This document shows, piece after piece, positions 1-9,759 of a stretch of DNA of 28,287 bases (its first letter is position 1; every line of letters begins with the position of its first letter). This DNA is from a virus. The DNA lies in IMG/VR virus record IMGVR_UViG_3300025652_000389, positions 1 through 28,287 of that record, one strand, 5' to 3'. Under the pieces are notes generated by a model, which saw only the letters and a program-made list of their open reading frames with translations, did no database searches and was not told the DNA's origin. A program made the position numbers and the translations under genes.

Positions 1-3000
1 ACAACTGGAGACAGCGTTCCAAGTAGTCCAGAAGTCGTGGGAGAGCAACGTGCTGATAGTGCCGTCGAGCCTGCAAGACCTGTCGAAGGAAGACTGGATG
101 ATAGTAAGCGTGACACTGGAAGACCTGCTAGAGGAAAGGGAAGAAAACAGTCTACACTAGACCCTCTCGCAAAACTGGGCTTAAAGCCCGGACAAAAAAT
201 TAACTTAGCTGAACTACAGAAAAAAGAAACTACCGCCCCAGAACCTACCACAAGTAAACCTGAAGACCAGAAGGGTAGAGCGTTTGCATCCGTAACAGAT
301 TTACGTAAAACAAAAAAAGCGCGGGACGCTGAACTACAACGTATAGAACGCAGTAAACCTGAAGACGAAACGCCTACAATAGAAAAGGGTAAAATAAAAT
401 ACCCCAAAGCCGCTAGCTTTATAAAGCCCTACGCTAACCAAAATAAAGACAATACTACTTTGGACTCCATGTATAACATGCCGGAAGTCAAAGAAGTTAA
501 CAAAAAGACTAACAATAGAGCGGAACGAAGAAAACTTAAAAAGCAAAATACGGTTATTAAATACCTACAAAAATTTGATAGTCCTTACTCTGCAATAATG
601 AACGCTGCAAATGACGTGGCAGGAGAAACGATAAAAGATGCAGATGGGCCACTAGATGTGTTACTACAAAGCCCAAAAGCAAAAGACAAACGAGCGCAAG
701 ATCCCAACTTTGCGGTAATGGATGACATACTAAAAAGCACTGGTGGAGCCAACGCAAAAGAAGTTATACGTTGGATGAATGCTAAATCCACTGGACTAAG
801 TGCAGATTTTAAAAAACAAGTTAACGGTTTTATACTGGAAAAAAGGGAAGAACTAAGAAAGTCTGTGGCTAAAGCGGAAGTTGCAAGTAGGACTGAAGTG
901 GCAGATGACTTAAACAAGTTACCCCTAAAAGATTTAAGAACAAAGCTAGTAAAGCTAGCGACTAATGCCAATGAAGTAGGTATGAAATTAGGCGAGTATA
1001 AGTCATTAGTAGAAACAACTATAGCCACCAAAGAAAAGGCTGCTGACACTAAAGCTGCAACCGAAGCTAAAAAAGTAGAGAAGGAAAAAGCGGCTGAGGC
1101 TGAAGCTAAAAAAGATAAGGATGTAGCATCGGCAACTAAGGATGACGCAGAAACTAAGGTAGATCCGATACAACTTAGGAACGATGGACTCTACAACGAT
1201 TTTGTCAGTAGACCTACAACAGATCTAACCAAAGCAAGCGACCTACAAAAAGCGGAAGAGTATGCTGACAGGGGTACTGATCCTGAAGGAACGAGGGCGG
1301 ACTTAAAAGAACGGATTAAACAACAGCAAGTCTCTGGTGTGGTTACTGCTGGTGCAAGGAAAAGGCTAGCCAAGAAGAAAGAAGAACAGGGGCAAAAGAA
1401 AAAGACGGAACCTACCAAGAAGAAAACAACTATAGATACTGCACTTGAAAGACTTAATGACGAAAGAGTTACTAAGGCAGGTCTTGAGTTGATGCGAAAA
1501 GATCTAGGTATGAAGTACCTTAAAAAAGCTACTCTGGAAGAAGCTATAGATTATTCAAAGAGCGCCGCCATAGCACAGGAACAGGGTTATACTGGTAGCC
1601 TATACACTTCAGATGCCAAAGCCGTCAAAGCCATAAGTAAAAACGTATCTGCAAAAACTAAAAAGTTATTAGAACAGGGTGACTTGAAAGGTGCGCTATT
1701 AGAAATAGCTAAGACTGTAGAAAATAGAAAAATGAAGACCATAGCGCGAGGGCTTGCGGCTAACATAGGCACTACTTCCGTTAGCTTTGACACCGATGCA
1801 GGTATAAAAGGAAGGATGCCTCCGCAGTACGCTTCGGACAATACTATAACTTATGGCGTATTTTTTCATGGGTCAAACTCTATAGTATTAAATAAAAATG
1901 TTCCTACGTCCATACACCTTGTAATGCACGAAGCTACGCATGCTACTGTTGATATATCATATCACCGCAATAAAAACAGCGTACCTGCAAAACAACTCAA
2001 AAAACTATTTGATGAATTAAAGCCGTTCTTAGACCCTAACGCTGAAGGACAAAACATACGAGAGTTTATTGCAGAATCGCAAAGTAACCCAATATTCCGC
2101 AGAAGGCTTGGTCAAATAAAAGACGCTGAAGGAATAAGCGCGTGGCAAAAACTTGTAAACATATTTAAAAACTTCCTTAACATAATTACAGGTTTTGGTA
2201 CGGTGCCAGTTAATTCTAAGCTAACAGTTGTAGACGATGCTGTGATGCTGTTGATGAACCCCACACCCGAGAACTTTACTAATAGCTACAACTTAGATCC
2301 TAGCCAGATGGCTAAAGGTGTAAATGAAGCACTAGCCCCAGTACGTGAACAAGCCGCAGAAAATGCTAAAGGGTTCAAGAACTGGTGGAAGGACTTAACT
2401 CTGGGTGAGAAAGGGCTCAAAGGTCTTGCTATGGGCATACACCTACAGACTCTTGGAGACATAGCTAGAGCCACTGGGTTTGGTAATTTAGTTGCAAAGC
2501 TGAACGAACTTGTAGAGAACCAAACAGGTAGAATAATTGAAGCGCAAGATGTAATTCGTGACGCAGAGAAAGCGCACAAGAAGTTTGCTCAGCAGGTGGG
2601 CACCGAGGCTTTGAATACCTACAACCGCATAATATATAACGAGCAATATGGTGCTACCATATATGACGTAGACCCCTTTGCTCCTAAACTTCAGTATCAG
2701 GGTAAGTATGACAATGACGGTAATGATTTGTTTGACATACATGACCTACAGCGCGAGCAACTAGAAGACATTAGAAAAAACAAACCTGCCGTCTATAAAG
2801 CAATGGAGAAGCACTACAATGCGCAAAAGAAACTGTACAAAGATCAGTTTGCTGCTGTGCTTAGAGCAATCAAACTAGAGAGTAAAAACTTACTAGATAG
2901 TGGTGACGTTGACGCACAGAAGCGGTTGGATGAACTTACTGCTCAACTTATGAAGCGTGCTACTATCGAAGAATACTTTCCGCTTGTTCGTGAAGGTGAC

Positions 3001-5199
3001 TTTAGCGTTGCTTACGTTTATGAGATTAAAGACGATAAGGGTAACTTTTTGCGGTCAGAGGCTGGGTATGAGATGTTTGAACACCTAGCAGAGCGTGACG
3101 AGTACATTAAGTTGTTAAAAGAGACGGACGGCGTAAAAGACATAAAGCCGTATAACAAGGGTATGACTAAGGCTTTCTTTGATAATGCACCAAACGGAAC
3201 TTATGTATCAGAAGTGTTAAAGACACTAAAAGGTGCGGGCGTAGGCAGAGATGTGCAAGAAGATATTATAAAGCAATTTGTAAGCACTCTACCGGCTACT
3301 TCTGTATACAGATCATTAGTAAAACGTGGTAACGTGCCCGGATACATACAAGATGCAGGTGTAGCGTTAGAAACTAAAGGGCGTAGCTTAGCAGCACAAG
3401 CGGCTAAAATAGAAAGTGCGGCAGAGTTGCGTGCTATAGCAAGACAGATAGAGGAGAGAGCAGACGAGCTAAATAACCCTAAAGCAACGGCTATTGCTGA
3501 CGTAGCAATAAACAAGCACATTAAATTTGCTATACGCGGTGCAGACAACAAAGGTAAGGAGATGATATACAAGGAGTTTAACCAAGTAGCTTTCTTGTAT
3601 ACTCTAGGTTTCAACGTATCATCAGCTATAGTTAACTTGTCTCAAATACCTCTATTTGCTGTACCCTACTTGGGTGCACGTTATGGGGTTAACAATACTA
3701 TTGATGCGTTTACACAAGCATCTAGTGTTATATCTGGAGCTAAGATAAGTATTATTGAATACTACGATAAAGACTTTAATCTAAAAGCTAGCGTCAAGAA
3801 AGACATCGAAGAAAACGCCATAGACAAGGCCGATGCAAAAGCGCGTATAGAATACCTTGAAAGCATTATACCTATTGTAAGAGAAGCTAGAAAGCGAGGC
3901 AAGCTATACTCTGGGGATACACTAATAGAGTTGGGTGTCAATGAAAAGGCTAATGCTAGAGATAAGTTAGCGCATTGGTCAGCTTTCTTCTTTAATGGTG
4001 CTGAAAGATTTAACACACAGACCACCATAGTTGCCACCTACGATTTAGTGCGCCAACAAATGTCAGACAAGGCTAAAGCAGGTGAGAAGTTCTTTAGTGT
4101 GCGTGAAGGCAAAGAGATTACTGTTCCTACAGATATAGGCCAACGACGTGAGTTAGCTGCTAAAGAAGCCATGTATCAAGCACAAGAAGTAAACGGTGGT
4201 GCAAGGCTAGAAACAACTGCACCTATAGCTAAGCAAGGTATTGGTCGTGTAGCTTTGATGTATAAGAGTTATGGACTAGCTATGAATACTGCCATGATTA
4301 AGTCTGGGCTAGCTGCTGGAGATAAGTTGTATGAAGGTAATTCAGAAGAGAAGAAGATAGCTATCAAGCAACTTGCAGGTATTCATTTATCGTCTCTATT
4401 ATTTGCGGGACTTGGTGGTGTACCTCTTTGGGGTCTAGTATCTATGGTGTGGGATTTGTTCCTAGACGATGAAGAAGATGATGCAGATACCATACTACGT
4501 AAGTATGTACAAGAAATGGGCTTCAAAGGGCCACTATCTACACTCACAGGAGTTGATGTATCTGCCCGTATAAAACTAAACGACTTGATCTTCCAAGAAA
4601 ACAGATTTATGCGTGACCCAAGTCTAGAAGAGAGTATAGGTTATTACATCGGTGGCCCTGCCTTGAGTACAGCAAAAAGGTTCTACCGTTCGTGGAATGA
4701 CTTTGCTGAAGGAGAATACTGGCGTGGAACTGAAGCTGCTTTACCCGCAGGTTTTGGTAACGCTATGACCGCAGGTAGGTACTTTAAGGATAACGGCATA
4801 AAGACTAGGGGCGGTCAGTTTATCTATGAAGACATAGGTGCAGGAGAGATTGCAACTAAGGTGTTTGGTTTTGCTCCCCTTGAGTATACGTTCCGTACAG
4901 AACAAAGTGCCGCAGAACAAAAAATATCTAATGCGGTGATGGAGCGTAGAAGTAAACTAACTAAAAGATACTTTAGAGCTATTATGCAACGGGATACGTC
5001 TGAGGCTAGGGATGTACTTGCCGACATAAGAGAGTTCAACAGACGACATCCAACCGCTGGTATAAGTGACGCTACCATTAAACGTTCTGTTAAGTCTCAA
5101 ATGGATAAGGTAGCTACCATGCACAATGGAGTGCCAGTTAACAAGATGATGCAATACGCGTTAGAGAAAAAGAGAAGAGAATACAAACAGTGGGATTAA
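1..5199 (+). CDS. Giant phage virion protein (polyvalent/PLxRFG-like) with zinc-metallopeptidase motif, 5' partial
   Basis: The reading frame is open from base 1, so the gene starts outside the window; a GTG at 37 is only an internal candidate start. At least 1,732 codons are present. The N-terminal third is rich in Lys, Glu and Ala and reads as low-complexity or coiled coil. A HEATH sequence (HExxH type, nt 1927-1941), followed by a Glu in FIAESQS about 50 residues on, fits a gluzincin-like metallopeptidase. The C-terminal part has hydrophobic stretches near nt 3590-3690 and 4370-4470 and a conserved-looking GIGRVALMYKSYG segment, as in large polyvalent proteins ending in PLxRFG-type domains. 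Such proteins are thought to sit inside the capsid and be ejected with the DNA. That role and the peptidase activity are inferred from motifs. It is probably the last gene of the structural operon, since convergent early genes follow. Confidence 0.75.
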   Translation, partial: TTGDSVPSSPEVVGEQRADSAVEPARPVEGRLDDSKRDTGRPARGKGRKQSTLDPLAKLGLKPGQKINLAELQKKETTAPEPTTSKPEDQKGRAFASVTDLRKTKKARDAELQRIERSKPEDETPTIEKGKIKYPKAASFIKPYANQNKDNTTLDSMYNMPEVKEVNKKTNNRAERRKLKKQNTVIKYLQKFDSPYSAIMNAANDVAGETIKDADGPLDVLLQSPKAKDKRAQDPNFAVMDDILKSTGGANAKEVIRWMNAKSTGLSADFKKQVNGFILEKREELRKSVAKAEVASRTEVADDLNKLPLKDLRTKLVKLATNANEVGMKLGEYKSLVETTIATKEKAADTKAATEAKKVEKEKAAEAEAKKDKDVASATKDDAETKVDPIQLRNDGLYNDFVSRPTTDLTKASDLQKAEEYADRGTDPEGTRADLKERIKQQQVSGVVTAGARKRLAKKKEEQGQKKKTEPTKKKTTIDTALERLNDERVTKAGLELMRKDLGMKYLKKATLEEAIDYSKSAAIAQEQGYTGSLYTSDAKAVKAISKNVSAKTKKLLEQGDLKGALLEIAKTVENRKMKTIARGLAANIGTTSVSFDTDAGIKGRMPPQYASDNTITYGVFFHGSNSIVLNKNVPTSIHLVMHEATHATVDISYHRNKNSVPAKQLKKLFDELKPFLDPNAEGQNIREFIAESQSNPIFRRRLGQIKDAEGISAWQKLVNIFKNFLNIITGFGTVPVNSKLTVVDDAVMLLMNPTPENFTNSYNLDPSQMAKGVNEALAPVREQAAENAKGFKNWWKDLTLGEKGLKGLAMGIHLQTLGDIARATGFGNLVAKLNELVENQTGRIIEAQDVIRDAEKAHKKFAQQVGTEALNTYNRIIYNEQYGATIYDVDPFAPKLQYQGKYDNDGNDLFDIHDLQREQLEDIRKNKPAVYKAMEKHYNAQKKLYKDQFAAVLRAIKLESKNLLDSGDVDAQKRLDELTAQLMKRATIEEYFPLVREGDFSVAYVYEIKDDKGNFLRSEAGYEMFEHLAERDEYIKLLKETDGVKDIKPYNKGMTKAFFDNAPNGTYVSEVLKTLKGAGVGRDVQEDIIKQFVSTLPATSVYRSLVKRGNVPGYIQDAGVALETKGRSLAAQAAKIESAAELRAIARQIEERADELNNPKATAIADVAINKHIKFAIRGADNKGKEMIYKEFNQVAFLYTLGFNVSSAIVNLSQIPLFAVPYLGARYGVNNTIDAFTQASSVISGAKISIIEYYDKDFNLKASVKKDIEENAIDKADAKARIEYLESIIPIVREARKRGKLYSGDTLIELGVNEKANARDKLAHWSAFFFNGAERFNTQTTIVATYDLVRQQMSDKAKAGEKFFSVREGKEITVPTDIGQRRELAAKEAMYQAQEVNGGARLETTAPIAKQGIGRVALMYKSYGLAMNTAMIKSGLAAGDKLYEGNSEEKKIAIKQLAGIHLSSLLFAGLGGVPLWGLVSMVWDLFLDDEEDDADTILRKYVQEMGFKGPLSTLTGVDVSARIKLNDLIFQENRFMRDPSLEESIGYYIGGPALSTAKRFYRSWNDFAEGEYWRGTEAALPAGFGNAMTAGRYFKDNGIKTRGGQFIYEDIGAGEIATKVFGFAPLEYTFRTEQSAAEQKISNAVMERRSKLTKRYFRAIMQRDTSEARDVLADIREFNRRHPTAGISDATIKRSVKSQMDKVATMHNGVPVNKMMQYALEKKRREYKQWD

Positions 5200-5230
5200 A
5201 AAAATCCCTGATGCCTCGGAACATCAGGGA
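5198..5230 (-). terminator. Intrinsic terminator of the leftward early block
   Basis: A perfect 9-bp stem (TCCCTGATG at 5205-5213, CATCAGGGA at 5222-5230) with an 8-nt loop is flanked on its left by seven A residues. Read on the minus strand this is a hairpin followed by seven U. It lies between the stop codon of the plus-strand virion gene and the end of the last minus-strand gene. On the plus strand the hairpin has no U-run after it, so termination there would be weak. Confidence 0.9.
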
Positions 5231-5283
5231 CTAAGGGAGTTACAGGAGTAGCAAGGGGAAGAGCTACTCCATGTCCTAAAACT

Positions 5284-5499
5284 TTATGCGGTACGCCATA
5301 TACGTACCCCTAACTTGTCACTCTCTATTGTTGTTTTAGCTGTATACTTCCAGCCCTTTCTTTTAAATATTACGTTAACTTGTTCTCGTGCTTTACGAGC
5401 ATTGATACATGGCACGAAGACTGAAGCGCCAACTACCATCTTATCCCAACGTACAACAATGCGTACGCCATCGGGTGCTATATCATCAAGTTTCAGCAT
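5284..5499 (-). CDS. Small basic hypothetical protein
   Basis: A 71-residue protein with many Lys and Arg residues and no motif that I recognise. Its ATG lies inside the last codons of the PrimPol-helicase gene (14-bp overlap), which suggests translational coupling. The only possible ribosome binding site is the purine run GAAGAAG just before the ATG. It is the last gene of the leftward block and the terminator at 5198-5230 follows. The alternation of hydrophobic and charged residues suggests a small alpha/beta fold. Function unknown. Confidence 0.6.
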   Translation of the reverse strand: MLKLDDIAPDGVRIVVRWDKMVVGASVFVPCINARKAREQVNVIFKRKGWKYTAKTTIESDKLGVRIWRTA

Positions 5500-8293
5500 C
5501 TTCTTCTAAGTCAACTTTTGAACAGTCTATACATAGCACATGTGATGGGGGCATCTGTGTAGGTGTGCCTTTGGTTAAACGTATCTTTAACGTCTTGCCA
5601 TTGTAGTTATCTTTAAAGTCTTGTACTAAAGAACTGTAGTTTATCTGTTGCTTAGCGCACCAAGACTTTAATACTTTAGGTATTATGTATAACTTCTTAA
5701 CATCAGTCTCGTAACGACCTACCAAGCGTATACGAGGGTCAGACTCAGGTATAACTAAATCATCCATACCATTACCATGCCCTTTACGTAGGTCATCAGT
5801 GCTTCTAATTTTTAGTATGCTACCCCAATGCTCGTGCACAAAGTCATTCAATACATCAGCCGAAGAGGCTATCATGTCATTAGCTATGGCTTTATTCTCT
5901 TTTAATAAGCGTATGACATATCTAAAGTATTTCTCTTTGTCATATTCTAAGAACCCAAGTTCATTAGCTAATAGAAACCCTGTTACGTTAGCGGTAGCCC
6001 CTGCTGACCAATACCTATCTTGTGCGGTAAGCTGTGCCGCAGCATCTAATTTTTGCTGTACTTCTTGTAGTAGGTTTATAACTCTATCCATGTTCTGCAT
6101 CAGGTATTGTAGATAAGGTACACCTGCATGTCCGTATACACTTACAGCGTTAGCTTGATGTGCATCAGTAAGGTGCTTAGTTTTTGTCTCATCAAATAAC
6201 TTAACAGCTTTTGTTTCTAGTAACCGAGCCGCCTCGGCCTTCGGAGCATTCTTAAAAGCGCTAATGCGTTCAAGTACACTAGTGTTGCCTGTAGATACAG
6301 CTAACAAACTCCAAGGCTCACCCCGATGTCTCTCTGTGTTTGCGCTTCCTGTCATCCTGTTACGCTGTCTACCACTAGATAATTGATAGATCAGGTCAGA
6401 TAGTTCTTCACCTTTGGCGTTTGTTAACTCATCAATATAATAAGGTAAGTTCTTGTATACCTCACCACGTAACATCAACGAGTTCTGTGTATCCTTTGCT
6501 TCAACCACTAGAGTCTTAGGATTGCCCCAAACAGACGCTCCTACGTGCATAGCAGTGGTCTTACCTAACCCAGTATCCTTACTATGCAAGTGGAAGCCCG
6601 AACATGCTATTGGCATTAACGACATAAGTGGTGAACCAAAAGCACTAGCTACTACATACTGATGTAACTCAAAGCCCTCACGATTATAGAAGTTAGCCGT
6701 CTTCTTCCATTGTTCTAGTGAGCCTTTAGGCTTAAACGCACTCATCAACCCTGCCGTAGCTTTAGATGGTGGGTTACTCTTAACACCATTAGCGGTTACT
6801 TCTTGGTTGCCTATAACGAATGCCGAATGTGTATCATCAGTCCAACCAAACTGGGTACGAGCCAAGTCAGCTTTTGTGGTAGCCTGTAACTCGTTAATCC
6901 AAGTAGTCATATAAGTCATAAGTTTATCCATCTTTGTTACTGCCACGCCTTGCATGGACATTTGTTTTCTAAATTCTTCTCTTGAAGTTATTGCTGTAAG
7001 AGGGACAGTAAACTCCCTCACTCCGTCCTGTGGTAGGTGTAAACGTATTACCACAAGTTCACCAAGTTCTACATCCACAATACGATTCACGATATAGATG
7101 TCGTTGTGGTATACAAGTTCTTCATCAGGTTCGCCTTCATCATTAGACGTACGTATATACACACCACCATTATTAGCACCACGAAAGTACGGTCTTGGAT
7201 ATGTCGGGATGACATAGGTAGTAGTTGGTGTGTTTGGTAGATCAAGTGCAGGCACTTCTACCACATTATCTTCTTCGGTAGCCTCACGCACACTGCCTCC
7301 TAAAGATATTGGAGATTTAATCTTGCCCCAGTGTGGACATTCTGTACATACATCAGGCTTAAACTCATCAAAGTGATGACATAGGTATGGGCCTTTGATC
7401 TTATCAAACTTGTCCTGTGTTTCTTCTGCTGAATACTCAGGGTGATTCTTAGACATGATGTGTGCCGCTTTCTGTCCATCAGAACAGAACTTAGCTATAG
7501 ATAAACCTGCTCGCCATATGGGTTCACTACACTCATCTTGATTTACTACTATATCAACTAACTGCGCACAGCTAGATTCTCTAGCGATAATATCTTTGAA
7601 CTTGAACTGCTTGTTACCCATCAACGCTTCCATCATTGCATTGGCAGGTTGATTGTCAGGTTGTTTCTTGGGCACTTGATCTGCGCCAATACACTTAGCA
7701 AATTCTTCTAGTGTCACATACTCTGGTACATGCTCACTAAAGAATGTTACTTCCGTAGGTGGCTCAGTCTTGTGGTTGTGTGTTGTAGGTATACGCAGTA
7801 CACGAGCCGCATCGGCAGTCACTGACGCATCAATAGTAAAACCATGATTTTTACACAACTGTTTTAGATGGTCTGCTACAGGCTTCCAATCGTCTCTGCT
7901 AACAGCTTCAGACAAAGGCCAATAACAATGCACGCCCCTACCAGAATCAACTAGTAACGGTCTAGGCAAATCAACCTTCTTACAAAATCGCTGTAGGGCT
8001 TGGAGTCCTTCTTGTTTAGTTGGATAATCTCTGCCTTCCCCGCAGTCGATGTCCATAAAGAAAGACTTTAACTGTTTTACATTGTCGGCTACACGAGTAC
8101 CACTCTCTTCAAACGTAGCTAGTGCAAAGTATGGGCTGTACCCACGAGCATCTAACTTACGTGCTTCTTGTAGTAACGAATCATAATTTGTATGAAACGT
8201 CTGTGGTCTATCGTTTTGTCCTAACTTAACCGCAAATAAACAGTAGTATCCGTCGTCCCCAGTGACGTGTCGCAAAAATACTTCTGCATCCAT
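5486..8293 (-). CDS. PrimPol (archaeo-eukaryotic primase) fused to DUF927-type helicase
   Basis: A 935-residue replication protein expected to lay primers and unwind DNA at the phage fork. The N-terminal AEP primase part has a metal-binding D81-I-D83, the SGRGVH motif with H122, and a conserved R164/R167 segment. A Cys group (C305, C316, C319) before a SPISLGG segment looks like a zinc-binding linker. The C-terminal helicase part has a Walker A (SKDTGLGKTT, K578) and a Walker B ending D621-E622, in the arrangement of DUF927/D5-like superfamily 3 related helicases found in phages and plasmids. AGGA lies 8 nt before the ATG. It sits downstream of the SSB gene. Both activities are inferred from motifs; the two-domain assignment is firm. 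Confidence 0.88.
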   Translation of the reverse strand: MDAEVFLRHVTGDDGYYCLFAVKLGQNDRPQTFHTNYDSLLQEARKLDARGYSPYFALATFEESGTRVADNVKQLKSFFMDIDCGEGRDYPTKQEGLQALQRFCKKVDLPRPLLVDSGRGVHCYWPLSEAVSRDDWKPVADHLKQLCKNHGFTIDASVTADAARVLRIPTTHNHKTEPPTEVTFFSEHVPEYVTLEEFAKCIGADQVPKKQPDNQPANAMMEALMGNKQFKFKDIIARESSCAQLVDIVVNQDECSEPIWRAGLSIAKFCSDGQKAAHIMSKNHPEYSAEETQDKFDKIKGPYLCHHFDEFKPDVCTECPHWGKIKSPISLGGSVREATEEDNVVEVPALDLPNTPTTTYVIPTYPRPYFRGANNGGVYIRTSNDEGEPDEELVYHNDIYIVNRIVDVELGELVVIRLHLPQDGVREFTVPLTAITSREEFRKQMSMQGVAVTKMDKLMTYMTTWINELQATTKADLARTQFGWTDDTHSAFVIGNQEVTANGVKSNPPSKATAGLMSAFKPKGSLEQWKKTANFYNREGFELHQYVVASAFGSPLMSLMPIACSGFHLHSKDTGLGKTTAMHVGASVWGNPKTLVVEAKDTQNSLMLRGEVYKNLPYYIDELTNAKGEELSDLIYQLSSGRQRNRMTGSANTERHRGEPWSLLAVSTGNTSVLERISAFKNAPKAEAARLLETKAVKLFDETKTKHLTDAHQANAVSVYGHAGVPYLQYLMQNMDRVINLLQEVQQKLDAAAQLTAQDRYWSAGATANVTGFLLANELGFLEYDKEKYFRYVIRLLKENKAIANDMIASSADVLNDFVHEHWGSILKIRSTDDLRKGHGNGMDDLVIPESDPRIRLVGRYETDVKKLYIIPKVLKSWCAKQQINYSSLVQDFKDNYNGKTLKIRLTKGTPTQMPPSHVLCIDCSKVDLEEDAET

Positions 8294-8325
8294 AATACAT
8301 TCCTAATTCCGAGGGTGAAGATAGC

Positions 8326-8344
8326 AGGGGGGCGGTTGCCCCCT
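8326..8344. other. GC-rich intergenic hairpin
   Basis: GGGGGC (8328-8333) pairs with GCCCCC (8338-8343) across a GGTT loop, in the 81-bp gap between SSB and PrimPol-helicase. There is no U-run on either strand, so it is more likely a partial attenuator or an mRNA 3'-end stabiliser for the abundant SSB message than a full terminator. Confidence 0.5.
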
Positions 8345-8374
8345 CTTCGCATAATGCTAGCTATTGTTGTGGGA

Positions 8375-9079
8375 CTAGTCGTCCCAGTCGTCTACGATTG
8401 CCGCGATGTCAGCATCAGACTTTTTTGGTTTTGGTGTAGTCTTTTTACTAACTTTTTTAGGTTCAGGTGTATCACCAAACTCACCTTCAATAACATTGGT
8501 AGTAGGTTTAGCTTCTACAACTTCAAAAGGATTGTCGTCCTCGGCTTTAAATTCAAAGCCACCTTCAACAGCACCGAACGGAGATGATGCTTCCATTGGT
8601 ACATACTTGATAACCTGCACAGCACGTAAGCGAAGTGATATTCCTGCTTCACGCATATTGTATGGGACAAATACGACAGCTACGTTTACAGTGCTTCCAG
8701 TTGTCAACATGAAATCGTCAGGTAGTTTAACTCCTTTTGAGTCATATTGTACAGGTTTAAGTGTAGCCTCTTTACCATATGCACCTTTAAGAGTTGCCTT
8801 GTATGAATACATACCGTCATCATCTTTGGTGAATGGGTTATCAACTTTTTCAGGCCACCCTTTTTCTTTACGCTCTTCATACGCTTTACACATTTCAAGA
8901 TACAAAGCCTTAGCTTGATCTTTATTCATACGAAACTTAATTTCGTATTTAGCGCCATCTTCAAAAGGATCACAAGGAACAGTGCGATTCTCTGCATTGT
9001 CAAAGCGATATGGTTTATTGATACGAGGCCAAAGAGCCTCAACGTTTTGTATTACATAGTTGCTATTTTGATTAGCCAT
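8375..9079 (-). CDS. Single-stranded DNA-binding protein, T7 gp2.5-like
   Basis: A 234-residue protein expected to coat single-stranded DNA at the fork. The first about 165 residues have the alternating beta pattern of an OB fold, with a long insertion containing CKAYEERKEKGWPEK and NPF segments like those of phage SSBs. A Lys/Pro-rich linker (about 205-222) leads to an acidic tip ending DDWDD, the feature gp2.5-type SSBs use to contact polymerase and helicase. It sits between the PrimPol-helicase and a Cys-motif protein that shares a 17-residue block near its C-terminus (EASSPF..VEGGFE here, residues 163-179). AAGG precedes the ATG by about 8 nt. The assignment rests on architecture and context. 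Confidence 0.78.
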   Translation of the reverse strand: MANQNSNYVIQNVEALWPRINKPYRFDNAENRTVPCDPFEDGAKYEIKFRMNKDQAKALYLEMCKAYEERKEKGWPEKVDNPFTKDDDGMYSYKATLKGAYGKEATLKPVQYDSKGVKLPDDFMLTTGSTVNVAVVFVPYNMREAGISLRLRAVQVIKYVPMEASSPFGAVEGGFEFKAEDDNPFEVVEAKPTTNVIEGEFGDTPEPKKVSKKTTPKPKKSDADIAAIVDDWDD

Positions 9080-9093
9080 AATTAATTACCTTG

Positions 9094-9759
9094 TTAGTTC
9101 GCATTTAACTCAAACCCACCCTCAACTACAGAAAAAGGAGACGCGGCTTCACCAGACACAGGAACTATAGATGTTATAGCCGCCTTTGTGTCTTCATGTG
9201 TTACCATTTCTGCTACCTTTAATCCTGTCTTTGTATCTACAGGGCGAACTGGTTTGAAATAAAGTTTAGGTACAACACTGTCTTTATCGAAATAGATATT
9301 CGTAACGACAGCAATAACTGATGTAGCGTGTGCAGATAAGTGACGAGCATACTCTTGCATGCCCATGTTACCATTTATAACCCTACCAAATATTGTGCTA
9401 GCAGGGATCTGCAACTGATACACCTCATCGAGGTTTCCCTCAAATACAACAGCAAGTCGTTGTTGAAACCGACAAGCCCGACCACCATTCTCACCTGAAC
9501 CACGTACGTTTTGCGTACAATCCATACACCTAGCTGATTGCACGTTATCCTGTGATACATTGCGTGATGGTCTTTGCGTATCATCAGACCAACATACAGG
9601 TGCAGTAGACTTGTTAGGGTCAAACTGATTACCAAAGTATGATCTTGATACAGGCGCGGCATTCACAATGATTACATCTACACTATCGTACGGTAAGACT
9701 TCAGGCTCACCATTATCAATAAGAGTAAACTGACCACCGCGTATGCTTAACCTTCTCAC
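9094..9759 (-). CDS. Hypothetical protein with four-Cys motif, companion of SSB
   Basis: A 221-residue protein. It starts at GTG (9759-9757), which shares one base with the TAG stop of the upstream HTH gene, and GAGGA lies 7 nt before it. Four Cys at 56, 78, 81 and 96 could hold zinc or an Fe-S cluster. The remainder is beta-rich. Its C-terminus (EAASPF..VEGGFELNAN) nearly matches residues 163-179 of the SSB encoded next door, so the two may share a partner or derive from a duplication. It probably works in replication or recombination with the SSB, but the family is not one I can name. Confidence 0.72.
   Translation of the reverse strand: MRRLSIRGGQFTLIDNGEPEVLPYDSVDVIIVNAAPVSRSYFGNQFDPNKSTAPVCWSDDTQRPSRNVSQDNVQSARCMDCTQNVRGSGENGGRACRFQQRLAVVFEGNLDEVYQLQIPASTIFGRVINGNMGMQEYARHLSAHATSVIAVVTNIYFDKDSVVPKLYFKPVRPVDTKTGLKVAEMVTHEDTKAAITSIVPVSGEAASPFSVVEGGFELNAN

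Noticed and set aside
585-1049. 154-codon open frame on the minus strand
   Set aside because: It is the antisense shadow of the Lys/Glu/Ala-rich part of the giant virion gene; its composition is the hydrophobic, Ser-rich mirror of that codon use.
8406-8918. 170-codon open frame on the plus strand
   Set aside because: Antisense shadow of the SSB gene, with no leader or operon context.
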